A stretch of 64,000 nt of DNA, taken from positions 97,501 to 161,500 of the forward strand of contig JAXCGZ010015118.1 in the NCBI GenBank assembly GCA_037179515.1. Reading direction: 5' to 3'. Made by a program: the position numbers and the translations under genes. Shown piece by piece: positions 1 through 51,936 of the stretch (its first letter is position 1; the number at the start of each line of letters is the position of its first letter). The notes below the pieces were generated by a model that was not told the DNA's origin, ran no database searches, and worked only from the letters and a program-made list of their open reading frames with translations. Source of the stretch: Halocaridina rubra (taxonomy: Eukaryota > Arthropoda > Malacostraca > Decapoda > Atyidae).

Positions 1-172
1 TCCCTTTTCTAGTAAGGGCTAGGACATTTGCCTTCTTGCGAAGGACTTGTTTTGGCAGGTGTAATCGCTACCCTGAGTGTATCCCTTGCTAACCTCAGAC
101 CGTGACGGGGCGCGAGCCCTCGACCTGACGCCTCAAAATCGCGAACGCTACCGCTTGAGCCACGGTGACTAC
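1..172 (-). mobile_element. tRNA-derived SINE, family 1 (cut by window edge)
   Basis: Reverse-strand copy of a SINE that recurs at 16493, 20396, 39433 and 45532. The tRNA-like head, with a B-box-like GGGTTCGCGCCCC-type motif, lies near 105-165. The body, with the invariant words 'GGGTAACGATTAC' and 'CCTAGCCCTTA', runs leftwards off the window. A (TAA)n run directly adjoins the head side. Confidence 0.75.

Positions 173-225
<53 letters not shown>
172..225. repeat. (TAA)n microsatellite
   Basis: Uninterrupted trinucleotide run directly next to the SINE family 1 copy. Confidence 0.95.
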
Positions 226-226
<1 letters not shown>

Positions 227-1939
227 GTTTTGAACGGAATTATGTTTGATAGCTTTTCTTTCAACTGAAATTTACTTTAAGGAGAGCTGTGAATCTCCTC
301 CAGAAATATATTTTTTTAAAGTAATATATTGATAAATTTTTTGAGTTTGATATATATACCAGAGTATATCGATTCTACCATTAGTACCTCATCATAAATA
401 GTCACTCTTTTTGTCAAGATGTTTGCTTCAAGAATGTGGCGAATTTGTTTTAAATAGTAAATAAGGCAATAAAGAATGTAATGTAAAACTTCTGGATTAT
501 GCAATTACGTTTGCTCTTCGAGAGTCGCTAAGCCATTTTTTTTTTTTTATTAGGGTGGGCGCCCAAACAAATTTGGAAAACACGACTTTAAACAGGGGAT
601 AGGAAATAGAAATAACTTTTGTTGACGTATGTGTGTGTGTAATCGTATAGAAAGCGCAAATTGCTAAAGATATACAGCTTGATGTGAAGTCTTATTACTG
701 TTCTTTACTTATAACTACATCTACACCCCATCACATCTCTTAGTAGCCCTTCAAATCTGACAAGTCACAACACTCCCTATATCTGCTTCCATTTGTTTTC
801 TTTCATATTTCTTGTTTCCATCTCTTCCCCATGTATAGAGAATGAATGTGACAATGATTACTCTGGCTTTAAAATATTGAGCCTTGTTTTTACATCAAAT
901 TAGTACCTGTATATAGACGGGAGAATTATTTATCAATATTGACTTAAAGAGCTCTAAGGAAATTCAATGTCAGATAAATTGATACATGTCACATTGGATG
1001 GGAGGACGTTATTTAAATGGCGGCCTCATGTGCTATAATTAGTGCAGTGTGTCTCCCGTATAATGGTCAAGCTGCTCATATATAAACTGTACTTGCAATC
1101 TCTCTGTGTTTATTCAACAAGACTTTTATTACAGATAGCATAATGTCACTACATTAGTGCGCTTAACTTTAGTTGTTTTTATATATTTTTCCTAATTTTA
1201 CATTCTATGTTCAGGTAGATATATGTCTAATTAGGTGTGTGTGCTATTTTTTTTTATTCGAACCTGTGTTTTGGGTACGGGTTAGAAATTACTCTTTTAA
1301 TGATAATTCAACGAAGATTTCTGAGGCCTTAGCATTAGTTGTTCAGGTATATGTAAGAGACAAAATATGGCCACGTCTAAAGTCCCACCTAATCTGTTCA
1401 AAATGAATTAACTTTGTGTGGAAATACAACAGAGAATTTTGGCGTTGGACAAAAATCTAGCAATTAATTGAGTTGTCTTTTTGTTGTTAATGACCGAGTA
1501 AGCATAAGGGGGCTCATCGTGATGGGGTTATTTAATAATTGTGTAAAACCCTTCACCCAGATGAACCTCCTGCGTTCACCCGTCTTGATCATCTTTTTTC
1601 CCTGGAAGAGGATATGCAGACAGACAATATAGGCTGCTAGAAATAAAAGTCATATCTGTCAGTGGATAACCTTACGTCATTAAAACAAGTTTTTTCTTTG
1701 TTCGGTAGCAACCGGACTTGAACAGAAGGATATCAAAAGTGTGTGTTGCCAATGGGTGTTAGAATCAATATATAAGATAGCAAGAAAAATTCAACTACTC
1801 ATCATACATAATTTATTACTTTTGATAAAGTAAAGACTCTCTGTGCATATTTTTACCGAAGATTTTTCACTTAACTCTCAGTTTAAGATACATACTTTTA
1901 TCCTAGCTATTTTTTTTTTTATCATCATAGCGATGAAAT
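226..1939. other. Intergenic, no gene seen
   Basis: AT-rich stretch with only short frames and no splice-supported coding block. It contains one SINE family 3 fragment near 735-845. The rest is unassigned. Confidence 0.6.
735..845 (+). mobile_element. SINE family 3 fragment
   Basis: Contains the family word 'CTGACAAGTCACAACACTCC', also found with small changes near 11210, 15280 (reverse), 50750 and 60480. The 3' half and A-tail are missing. Confidence 0.55.
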
Positions 1940-2095
1940 GTTGGGGACTTCCGTAACGTAGCGGTAGAAAGCTTCACTTGGGAGGTGACTGACTCGCGTT
2001 CGACCCTACTGCGGGACGAAAGCAAGGGCATCCAGCCTTCATTTCCCAGCCTCAACCCATCTGTGTCTACCCCCAAACGGGGACTTATAGATACA
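1940..2095 (+). mobile_element. tRNA-derived SINE (another family)
   Basis: The head has an A-box-like 'TAACGTAGCGGTAGAAAGC' and, about 45 bp later, a B-box-like 'GCGTTCGACCC', followed by an unrelated body to about 2095. The acceptor stem does not pair properly, so this is not a functional tRNA gene. Confidence 0.55.
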
Positions 2096-3106
<1,011 letters not shown>

Positions 3107-3156
3107 AGATTACATAGTAAGAGAAATCAGTGAAATTCTCCTTAGCGTTAATTATA

Positions 3157-37603
<34,447 letters not shown>

Positions 37604-38260
37604 GGTTTGGTCTGTCGGAACCTATTCGTTTTACCTGTATGGGTAAATGTCATGTAAGGAAAAGAGAATTTATACAATATTTGAGACATGCATAAACACA
37701 CAATGGGCTCATTCCACCTTGTAAAATGAGTGGCCATTCAAATGCATCTTTCTTCAAGCATAAATGCTACTAGTCTCCTCCTTTTTCCCTTCATTCATTA
37801 GACAAACACCCACATTCAGATAATTAGTTGCTAGGGTACTGCTTGGAGTTTTCCTACCAGAACCCCATTGGATATGGCAACTACGGAAAGGTAGAGGATC
37901 CTTACCCCCTCCCTTCACTTTCTGGTAGGAGGAAAACATTCATTTCCATATTTTGATTGAATCCACTTATCACGTACGGTGTATGATATGCCTTTTCTAA
38001 ATATGTGTTTTTCTATATGTAGAAAATTTATGACTTCTTCCAGCTTTTGTTTGATTACATGTGAGAAAAGCTAGTGCTCTTCACTGTCTATGTACAGATG
38101 ATGGTGAAATGTGTCCACCTGTTTTCTGCTCTGGCTATTGAGTTGACAGGGACTAGTTACTGCTGGGCCACAGTGTGTATATTGGAACTTTAGTGACACA
38201 TCTGAGGAAAATGTGCAGAGTATGTTTGTATCAGATCGATGTTTAATATCAAATATGTGT
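37604..38260 (-). promoter_or_regulatory. 5' flank / possible 5' UTR of the SLC26 gene
   Basis: Sequence upstream of the ATG. Two acceptor-like sites (CCATACAG| at 37634 and TCCGACAG| at 37611) suggest a separate 5' UTR exon further right. No TATA box or initiator can be assigned with confidence. Confidence 0.3.
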
Positions 38261-38265
38261 GTAAG

Positions 38266-39288
38266 TGAATTACCTAATTATGCTCACGAAAAAAAGCCCT
38301 CTGCTCATAACTTACCGTCTCCTGATCTATTTCAATTCGTACTCACTGGCACTTTTCCATATATGTCCTTAAAGGTATGAATGTTGAAACCATGATGGAA
38401 TTTAAAGACTGTTGCTATATCCCCCTTTACCTCTAGCTTCGATTGATGGTACCCAACCTTTCCTCGTAACTGAGAGTGTGTATCTTTGTCACCAGCATCG
38501 TAGCATGTCTTTGAACTTTTTCCAGTGCAGATTCCAAAAGGGATCTGCATACTCAAGCTTAGGTCGCACATAAGTCACTTACAGATATTTGAACATTCTC
38601 ATGTCCATTTGTCTAAAGACCACCCTTATGTTTGTTAAGAGAGCATAAGCTTTGTTTGCTATATCATTTATATGCATTTCCAGTGACAAATCTGCCAATA
38701 TCTTTACCACAAAATCTCTTTAATTCTTTGATTCAAGAAGTTCTGTTACAGCTATTGAGTACTCAAATATGGACCTTTCCGCACTCTGGCCCAATCTCAA
38801 TACTTGAAAGTTTGAAGTATTGACTTTCATTAGGCACTTGTTTGACCACTCATCCAGACAATATAGGTTTTCCTGCAGCTCTACCAATATTCCCGTCTTT
38901 TACTCTCATCACAATCATTGGATCATCTGCAAACTTGTTTTGATATGCATTAACAAACCCCGGGAGATTATCTGCATATATAAGGAATAGAAATGGTCCT
39001 TAAACTGTTCCCTGTGGAACCCCACTGCTAACCTCTCTTCTCTCAGACGCTTCAAGTCTTACCCGAACCCTCAGTTCCCTTCCTTCTAAATAGGTTTTTA
39101 TCCACTCCAAGATATTTCCAACTATCCTTGTCATAACTTGCAGCTTCTTAATAAGTTTCTCATGTGGAGCTGTATTAATTGCATTCTGAATGTGGATGAA
39201 TATGCAATCTATTCTATCCTTACTTTCTTGGCCTTATTTCATCAATAGATTCTAGTAAGTTTTTAGTGTAAACCTTCCTTTTCTGAAG

Positions 39289-39293
<5 letters not shown>
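38266..39293 (-). mobile_element. Diverged LINE 3' end, about 1 kb
   Basis: Tail-like GAATTACCTAATTATG, a weakened 3' hairpin, then RT sequence with many stops, still recognisable at 'GGAACCCCACTGCTAACCTC' (SGVPQG region) and 'CATCTGCAAAC' (FADD region). Ends at (TA)n. Confidence 0.75.
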
Positions 39294-40930
<1,637 letters not shown>

Positions 40931-40936
40931 AGAGAT

Positions 40937-41028
<92 letters not shown>
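40931..41028. repeat. (GATA)n flanked by (GA)n
   Basis: About 20 tetranucleotide units bracketed by AGAGAG on both sides. Confidence 0.96.
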
Positions 41029-41030
<2 letters not shown>

Positions 41031-41536
41031 AATTAATTAATTAATTTTATTAATTTATTGCGCCAAGGCGTCAGACATTACATGAACACATACAAAATCA
41101 ATGGCAACATAATGCTTCAAATGGATACACAACCAAGAATACAACATAGTTGACAGGGAGGAGTATACATTGATAAAATATTACTAGACAAAGAGATTGT
41201 GGTATTCATTTCAGCAAAAGGAGTTATTCGTTCTTACCACAGATAAAGATGCATACATGCATACTCATTCACATCATTGTCATCTGAGGGTAACACACCA
41301 AAGGAAAGTGCATGAAATTAATTGCATGTACGTACACATATAAACCTGAACATACATACATACATACACATAAACACAGGGCCATATAATGGAAGATAAA
41401 TTTGGAAGGAAAAGAAAGAGAAAGACTGAAAGCCCTTCCCCTTCTCTACCCTTCAAATTATGTACATGAGAGAGAATTACGTCAGCTTAATCCATTATCA
41501 CTATTATCACAACTATTGCTACCACCATCATGATTA
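41029..41536. other. Intergenic, unassigned
   Basis: No coding block or recurrent family seen. Confidence 0.4.
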
Positions 41537-41543
41537 TTAATTA

Positions 41544-41630
<87 letters not shown>
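41537..41630. repeat. (TTA)n microsatellite
   Basis: About 30 units. Confidence 0.97.
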
Positions 41631-41632
<2 letters not shown>

Positions 41633-41700
41633 ATCATTACTACAGCTTTTGTATATAGATAGAGTTATGAATCAAAAGTAGCAATTATTGACACATATAG

Positions 41701-43846
<2,146 letters not shown>

Positions 43847-43867
43847 TGTACACACATATACATACAT

Positions 43868-44055
43868 ATGAGCTCCTGAGGGAGGGGGCTAGAATACTTC
43901 CTCCATGTTCCCCTGCTTGTCGTAAGAGTAGACTAAGTGGGACGGAGCGAAGGAAATGAGAGACCCCCCTCTCTGTACTTTCTCTTCCCAGAAAGTCAGA
44001 GCATTATTCCTTTACTCAGCCACTCACCTTATAAGGGGAAAAGTGGCTTATGTAT
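43868..44055 (+). mobile_element. SINE family 2 copy
   Basis: CTCCTGAGGGAGGGGGCTAG start, 'CCCCTGCTTGTCGTAAGAGT', 'GACTAAGTGGGACGGAGCG' and the CTCAGCCACTCACCTTATAA end. Its tail runs to (GA)n. Confidence 0.7.
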
Positions 44056-44065
44056 ATAAAAAGGC

Positions 44066-44069
<4 letters not shown>

Positions 44070-44155
<86 letters not shown>
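44070..44155. repeat. (GA)n microsatellite
   Basis: Follows the SINE family 2 copy. Confidence 0.96.
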
Positions 44156-44158
<3 letters not shown>

Positions 44159-44197
44159 TATTCCCTCCACCTTTCCCCCATTTTTTTTCTCTCAAAA

Positions 44198-44345
44198 GTT
44201 AGAGAAATATCGGATTCGATACAAGAAAGTAGACTAAAATGGTATGGTCATGTCGTTAGGAGGGATGAACATTATGTTGGGAGGAGGGTGATGGAAATGG
44301 ATATACAGGGTAGGAGAAGGAGAGGGAGACCAAAGCGCAGGTGGG
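44198..44345 (+). pseudogene. RTE-like LINE ORF2 C-terminal fragment
   Basis: Reads ESRLKWYGHVVRRDEHYVG then GRRRRGRPKRRW, the conserved end of many RTE/L2-type RT proteins. It stops matching at 44345, just before (TTA)n. The same family tail is at 54684..54825. Unrelated to the abundant CR1/L2-like copies. Confidence 0.75.
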
Positions 44346-44374
44346 TTCAGAGTTGGAATTTCTACCCATGGCCA

Positions 44375-44377
<3 letters not shown>

Positions 44378-44468
<91 letters not shown>

Positions 44469-44497
44469 ATTAATATTATTATTATTATTATTATTAT

Positions 44498-44535
<38 letters not shown>

Positions 44536-44549
44536 ATTATTACTATTAC

Positions 44550-44597
<48 letters not shown>
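44378..44597. repeat. (TTA)n(TAG)n(TTA)n
   Basis: About 220 bp of trinucleotide repeats with a TAG block near 44500-44535. Confidence 0.97.
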
Positions 44598-44637
44598 GAT
44601 GTTTACTATTATCATCATCTATTATATACATTTCGTA

Positions 44638-44761
44638 AATGTCGACTAAATGGAACTGGGAGTGGGGACAGGAAATCCCCTCCCTTTTATATCCTCCGAT
44701 AAAGAATCAAGTGTTTACTTTGACTGCCACCCTCCGTATAAGCAGGATTATGACTTTTGCA

Positions 44762-44798
<37 letters not shown>
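44638..44798 (+). mobile_element. SINE family 2, 5'-truncated, with (TTA)n tail
   Basis: Starts at TGTCGACTAAATGGAACTGG and ends 'GCCACCCTCCGTATAAGCAG' before a TTA run. The 3' tail repeat differs from the TA tails of other copies. Confidence 0.65.
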
Positions 44799-44799
44799 G

Positions 44800-45240
44800 G
44801 TGGTAGTAGAAGTAGTAGTAGTTTAAGTAGTATCTTAATTATAGAAAAGGAAATGAATGACATTTTTTTATTGGGGAGCTTTAATATAGGTGGTTTGGCC
44901 AAGAGACTTTTCCCTTCCATATATGTAATAATAAATTGCATCAGTTGAAGTGTTTGAATTTCCAGAAAATGAAAGACGACAGACATTTATCCTCTTTCAC
45001 TCTTCTAGATATGACTGGGTGAAAAACGGACTAGAAATGTCTTTTTTTCGGAAGGAATCGATCTTTGACTTGAAATCCTACTGTAGAGTACCTTAATCCG
45101 TCGAACCACTATTGAGTTGAAATGTAAGTAACCAGGATATTACGATAGACATGATGAATCAATCTTAAGCTTATTATTGTTATTTTTCAATTCATCATTG
45201 AAACTACCATCACTGCTACAAATAAAATTGCGTGTGTATG
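44800..45240. other. Intergenic, unassigned
   Basis: No supported feature on either strand. Confidence 0.4.
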
Positions 45241-45246
45241 TTTAAT

Positions 45247-45533
45247 CGTATTACCCAACTTTGCTCACGGATAAGAACCTTATACTCGTAACTCCCCGTC
45301 TCATAATCGCTTTAATATTTTACGTACTGACACTAAGCATATCTATCCTTAAAAGTATGAATGCATATAGCATTTATTGTTTCCTCACTAAGCGAATTCC
45401 AATTATTAATCAGTTTTACACTTAGAAATTTCTTTATCAAATCTTACCAAGGAGTTTTATTGCGAAGCTTCAAATTATGACCTCTAGATCTAACGCCACC
45501 CATATCAAAATATCGCTCCCTGTCCACTCTGGT
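45247..45533 (-). mobile_element. Diverged LINE 3' end, interrupted by a SINE
   Basis: Tail-like TATTACCCAACTTTGCTCAC and RT C-terminal sequence up to 'CGCTCCCTGTCCACTCTG'. A SINE family 1 copy then breaks it; more of the same kind of RT sequence follows at 46190. Confidence 0.65.
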
Positions 45534-45725
45534 TTCGGTTTTACGTAACGAACTCCATTTTCTACTAAGGGCTAGGATGGTTGCCTTCTTGCGAAGGACT
45601 TGTTTTGGCAGATGTAATCGTTACCCTGAGTGTATGCCCTTACTAACCTCAGTCCGTGACGGGGTGCGAACCCTCGACCTGCCGCCTCAGAGTCGCGGAC
45701 GCTACCATTTTGCCACGGAGGCTAC
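45534..45725 (-). mobile_element. SINE family 1 copy inserted in a LINE relic
   Basis: Reverse copy from GGTTTTACGTAACGAACTCC to the tRNA-like head ending CCACGGAGGCTACT. Confidence 0.8.
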
Positions 45726-45746
45726 TTACAGGGCTCTTCTTATTGT

Positions 45747-45898
<152 letters not shown>

Positions 45899-46189
45899 TT
45901 CCCCTCCTCCTCCTCCTTCAATCCTCATCCGGACAGGAAGGCAGTAAAAATTGACCCTTTTGCAAAATACACGAGTGCAGACTCTGTATTATACAAGAGT
46001 TCCTCTCCCTGTCGTAACATACTTCAGAACGCAGTCGCATTATACAAGATTTCCGCCACCTTTCGTAACTTACGCAAGAAACGACATTTCTTCGTAATGA
46101 TACAAGACGTTGGTCCCCTCTCGTGATATACGAGAGATCTTCGGTATTAATACAAGAGATCGGTTCCCTTAAGAACCGTTACTATATTC

Positions 46190-46770
46190 CCAAATTTTCT
46201 TCTGGCTTCGATTGATGGTAATTCTAACTCCCTCAGCCATTCCTCATCTCATAACTGGATATACGTATCTCTGTTACCAACTTCATAGCCTGCCTTTGAA
46301 CGTTCACAAATTTATTAATATTCTTTTCAGGTAGGGATTCCACAAGGGTCCCGCAAACTTTAGGCTCGCATAAGTTATATAAACATATCTTAATACATCT
46401 TTGTCTATGTATATGAAGGCCACCCCAATGTTTGCTGAGATAATATATGTTGTCTTTACTGTACCACTTATGTGTATTCCTGAGAAAAAAAATTTTTTTG
46501 AAGTTCCGCTCATACTATTGAACATCCAAACTTATGCCTTCTTGCCCTCTTGCTCATTCTCATTGTTATGCATTTTAAACAATTGAATCTCATTAGCCAT
46601 TTGTCTGACCACTCGTGCAAACTATTTAGGCTTCCTGAAGTTCTCTGCCGTTATTCTCGTCTACCACTCTCTTCTCAGTTTTTCCATTATCTGCAACTTA
46701 TTGAAAATTGCATTTACAGACTCCGACAGGTCATTTACATTTAAGTTATAGAAGTGAACCTAAAACTTAT
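46190..46770 (-). mobile_element. Diverged LINE RT relic
   Basis: 'CTTCGATTGATGGTAATTCT' (compare LDLPSLEA) to 'CTCCGACAGGTCATTTACAT' (compare VNDLPESV), with many stops. Probably the continuation of the relic at 45247..45533. Confidence 0.65.
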
Positions 46771-48180
46771 GTGTGTCCGTTTATAAAGATATTATATATC
46801 AAGAGAGATTTTAGCAAAGAAATGGCCAAATAATTCGTAACAAATTCTTCGAGCGTGGTCTTCACTTACATTTATAGATGGTGTTGCGAAATCTACCACA
46901 GGACGCACTACTTCACTCCTCGGCGTTTCACGGTTTACTGTTAGTTTAAAGAACGTAGTCCTTCACCTCAACTTCGGTAAAGCTTCGCCCAACAGCCACA
47001 TCTCGTTATTGCCATGACAGAGACCTTCTGATACCTTGATGTATTTTTTATGCTGAACACTTAGAAAGAAAAAAGCTGAATAAGACATTCTTTATATCGT
47101 TATTTGACTACTTATAGTCTCGATTTTCCTTTGTGTAGACTTCGGATTTGTTTTGTTTAACAGCCCCTGTGTTTGTTCTCATTTTTATATATATTCATGC
47201 TTGCAAAAAGATCAATTCTTTCCTTTATCGAGCCTGTCATGGGAACTTTTGCTTAAATGAAATGTTGAAGACAGAGTAAACAATTCTCTGAGTCATATCA
47301 ATAATAATACCACTACACATTTTGTGAGAGCAGGCAAAGATGTTAACAGATATGTTTCTTGAAGTACACCAGACCCTCGTGAACGATGTTTAGAGGCATA
47401 ATGACAAGTGTTTGTAGATATTTTCTATAATTAGTCTATTTCTATATCTTGTGATGTCTAGTTTTTCAGCCATAGTAATAAATTTCTAGTCATTTGTACA
47501 TTTGGACAGTACAGTTTGGGGAGATGAACTGCTGAAATGAAAATCTGTTTCGGTACCTCATGTAACGCTCAATTTATTATTATAACAGTTAAATAACAAC
47601 ACAACAGAGACATCACCAAGCATCAAATAATAGGAATCCTAAGTTCACATTTGATATCTTGCCTCAAAAAGTATCATTCCAAAAACGCTTTCGTAATCAT
47701 TACTTGATTTAATATGAAGTATGATTTTTTTGTTTTCAGAATGATTTCATCTTTTTTTTCCTCATCACTTATCGTTGAACAATGAGGGTTTTCTAGTGTT
47801 TGAAAGTGGTGGCTGATTTACGGTTAAATGTTTGAAATTATCGTTTAACCACTTGCTTTTTGCAAATCTTCAAAGTAAATAATCAAAATTTAGTACAAAG
47901 AGAGGTCATCTTATGTGTAACCAGCCTGTTAGAGATTGTTGTTGTTCCTGATTCAGAGTTGGGTATCGGCACCAACTTGAACTGCCTAGCTCTCTCAGAG
48001 GCAGTATTCAATGCTACCATAATTAAGTTCTTCATTTAATTCAAGTCTCAGTCTTATATGCGAAAACGAAGCCACGAATGAGGTTGGGGGAAACTGTAAT
48101 ACGAAAAGAGTGGCATTCAGATATAATGCATTCATTCCTAGTATATCAGATATGGCTGTAAGGTTTGTTTCCCATTTGGA
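46771..48180. other. Intergenic, unassigned
   Basis: About 1.4 kb without recognised coding or repeat sequence on either strand. Confidence 0.4.
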
Positions 48181-48184
48181 CCTT

Positions 48185-48262
48185 CTGTGGTGTACTTGGT
48201 AGCGCCTTGGCACAGTATTTATGTGTCTTAGGTTCAAGTCCCGGTCGGGGTAAAAATTATTC
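48185..48262 (+). mobile_element. tRNA-like SINE head
   Basis: A-box-like TGTACTTGGTAGCGCC and B-box-like AGGTTCAAGTCCCGG, about 45 bp apart. There is no closed acceptor stem. It runs into (TA)n. Confidence 0.5.
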
Positions 48263-48281
48263 GTTTTCACATATGGTAATT

Positions 48282-48537
<256 letters not shown>

Positions 48538-48799
48538 ATTACGAAAATGTACTACAACACTGTAGAAGCAGGCGAAAACCTGCCTGTCCTTTAAAATAAA
48601 AGCATTATAGGCAAGTTTAATTCTAAGTATTTAAAATGAGTAAATTTTACCATTATAGCATTAGCATTTCTAAGGAGAGCTTTGGAGATAAAAACAAAAA
48701 AAAAGAATTATATCTGCGTGAGAGGATTCAGAAAAACAGGGCTTGAACCTACTTTATTCCAGATTAGGAGGATTTCAGTCATATTAGTAATTGTGCCAC

Positions 48800-48801
<2 letters not shown>

Positions 48802-48847
<46 letters not shown>

Positions 48848-48853
48848 TGTATA

Positions 48854-48927
<74 letters not shown>
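48802..48927. repeat. (TAA)n / (TTA)n inverted pair
   Basis: About 46 bp of TAA, an 8-bp spacer, then about 73 bp of TTA: a perfect hairpin former. Confidence 0.95.
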
Positions 48928-48928
<1 letters not shown>

Positions 48929-49229
48929 TGTAGTAGTAGTAGTAATAGTAGATGAAGTAATAGTAGAAGTAGTAGGACTTTCTCAAGTACTGCAGTATGG
49001 CTTGATGTACGCATATATTGATCAGCAAAGCATTTCATTGGTGCCTAAAATTTCATCTCTGCAAGATGTCTCCTGTTTTTAGCCTGGGTCGCTGTTTCGA
49101 ATGAGTCGTCTCCACCTAGGTCTCCTTTTTCACACAGTAGATCCATCACTTCTAGAAGACTAGAAATATGAGATTGTTTGCCCAGTATACAATTGTGAGA
49201 CAGTGAGGATCTAAGTATCTATATACCTA

Positions 49230-49830
49230 GCACTTTTTTTTCATTTTTATTAACACTTTTAGAGAAAATTGGAGTGAACTTGTTATATAAATACATGTCA
49301 AACACTTATCTATATTCGAAATCTCAGCTCGGCTTCATGAGAGGTCTGTTACAACTTGCCTAACACAAGTCTGATACATTATAGAGAAAAATATAAGGAG
49401 ATATTACTTGCCTTATGTAACCACTCTAAATCTATTGACAGTGTCTCTCATCCAATCCTTTTATAGAAAATGAAGGTATTACGTATCGATGTAAAAGCAA
49501 AGTCACAAAAATTCAATCCTTTTTGCTTCTAAAATCGCGGTTGGTCACGTCGGAAAGTATGATCGGCAACACCATTTATTAGGGAACTTATTTGGCTCGT
49601 GGTTCAAGACCCAAGTTAGATATCTACGTGGTGATATTTATGCATAAGTTGATCTCGAAAACTTGTCACTCCAAGAACAAGAGCAAAAGTAGCAGACAGA
49701 GCTGTCTGTCTGTCAAAGGTCACAACCTTTGGGACAAGACTGCCAGACGACATGAATGAAATAGAAATAGTATCATCTGTTAAAAAGAAACTTCGAGTAT
49801 GTATTTTAATGAATGAATAGGTCAGTGTAT
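49230..49830 (+). mobile_element. Ancient LINE RT relic
   Basis: Scattered similarity to RT in order: 'CTCAGCTCGGCTTCATGAG' (QxGF), then a segment reading LALCNHSKSIDSVSHPIL (compare LDFSKAFDSVSH), then VKGHNLWDKTARRHE-like near 49700. Many stops. Confidence 0.45.
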
Positions 49831-50540
49831 TTTGCTTATACCGTAACTTATGAAATTATTCTAGGGTTTTGTGATGTTCTTTACAATATGGCTCTTGCAT
49901 ATGTATTGCAATAGTACCCACTATGTTTTATAGGATAAATTCATTTAATTATTCATTTTATATCTACTTTAGTTACAAAATCTAATTGCAAATTTCCTTA
50001 TTTGATGACTGATACTTAATTTGTGAGTTCGAAATTCCAAGACTTCTGCAAGACAGAAGACGATGGCTCTGAATAGGCGCTTCATTAACTATAGATATAT
50101 TTGTGGAGAAATGCGATACTAAGCTGACTCATGTCAGTCAGGTGGAGTTACACGAGAAAGTCATTTTTTCCTAGTGTTGATTTGCAAGAGGTTGGAGGAG
50201 GAGGAGAAGTAATTTGCGTTTTTTGGTTATGCGTTCTTTGACTTGAAGATTTATTGTAACTTGAGTTTTACTTATTTCTTTCTGTATTTATTCTTATTGA
50301 TTTTTGCATGAGGCTAAGGATTTTGAGGCATTGTCTCATTTCCAATATCTGGACTAAAAAACGACCTCTTAATCCTCACGTGTGTCTTGTGACCTTCAGT
50401 GTTTACTTAGAGGTGATCCTTTGTACTCCTAAGCTTCACCAGTTGGAGTATTGACTGACTTTCTGTTATATATTAGCGTTACGAGGAATACGTAATAACC
50501 TTTGTATATAATCTGCATTATGTTTTTTTTTTTCTTCGGC
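49831..50540. other. Intergenic, unassigned
   Basis: No supported feature. Confidence 0.4.
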
Positions 50541-50544
50541 AGTT

Positions 50545-50885
50545 GTGCCCATGTCAATACGGGGTCGCTTTTTCTCCATACCCCTTGAGAGACTACTGTT
50601 GGATTTGGCCCAAAGCTTTATGACTGGATGCCTTGCCAGACACAAAACCTCTCCATTTATCCTGGCACACTTCCCACTGGTTGAATCACTGAACGATTAC
50701 AGCACATACTCAAATGATAGTTGTTACACGCTTCTTACTATCCCTTCACATCTGACAAGCCACAACACTCCCCATCAATGCTTTTCTTTACTCTATGTTT
50801 TCTTTGTGCCCAGGCCCGATGAGGGCAGTTTTTTTTTTCGTCCTGGTGTCTCAATCCTTAAAAAAAAAAAAAAAAAAAAAAAAAC
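50545..50885 (+). mobile_element. SINE family 3, longest copy with A-tail
   Basis: A 5' module (TACGGGGTCGCTTTTTCTCC, TTTATGACTGGATGCCTTGC), then the shared 3' module (TCCCTTCACATCTGACAAGC, GCCCGATGAGGGCAG, TCCTGGTGTCTCAATCC) and an A-run of about 24. The 5' module recurs alone at 55317. A chance 122-codon frame overlaps it. Confidence 0.7.
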
Positions 50886-51282
50886 GCAAGCTGCTTTTAG
50901 CTCCCGCCCATGAGATGCCTAATTCATCTCCCCTAAATTGGTTCTAACAACATCCCATCGCCAAAGCCGTTTTGAGATGAGAAAGCGAGAGTAATGAATT
51001 CCATCATCAAGGGGTCATTTGTGGAATATTAATCTGCAAAAGCTCAGGCACTATTGTAAGAGCAATTACGCCATCTTGCCGTTTTTTCGATGGATATAAG
51101 AGAGAAAGAGAAAGAGAGAAAGCACCAGTTCGTTAATGGGACTGTATGAAGAATTTTTGTTTTAATTTTTCCTGCATAAAAAGATAATATTATAGATATA
51201 TTTTCTTGAAGAACACGGAACAAACGTAAACCCAACTTAATGTCTATGAAATTGAAAGTGAATGCTTTTCTATGCTTAATTA

Positions 51283-51284
<2 letters not shown>
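50886..51284. other. Intergenic, unassigned
   Basis: No coding block or family recognised. Confidence 0.4.

Positions 51285-51374
<90 letters not shown>
51285..51374. repeat. (TC)n microsatellite
   Basis: Perfect dinucleotide run of about 45 units. Confidence 0.97.
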
Positions 51375-51379
<5 letters not shown>

Positions 51380-51695
51380 AATGTGGAAAAATTTCGCGTC
51401 ATCTTGTTTTCGTGAGGATATGGTCGTCCGGTTTTATTCTGCCTTAGAAGTATTTTTTTTTATTTTTTTTTATTTACGTAGTTATATATTTTCTTGCTCT
51501 GTCATGATTATTATACGTATTTGTTCCCCAGCCTTTTTATTTTATTTTTTATTTATTGCGTCGGTTTTCACCTACTTCTTTCATCGGGTAAAAATTCTTA
51601 ATTAACAGTGCTATTAATAAATGACATCATTAGGACTATTCTTAACGCTTCCGTTTGCAGGCACTTGATATATTTTCCTATAATACAGTATTTCC

Positions 51696-51849
<154 letters not shown>

Positions 51850-51936
51850 TTACCTAATTGTGATTACCTAATTGTGTTTACGGGAAAGAGCCCAAAGCTC
51901 GTATCTTCCCGTCTCCTCATCGGTTCCATTTTAGAC

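Noticed and set aside
37754..37939. 61-codon minus-strand frame upstream of SLC26 exon 1
   Set aside because: No recognisable pattern and no in-phase route into exon 1, which has its own ATG.
50545..50913. 122-codon plus-strand frame
   Set aside because: Coincides exactly with a SINE family 3 copy and reads through its A-tail.
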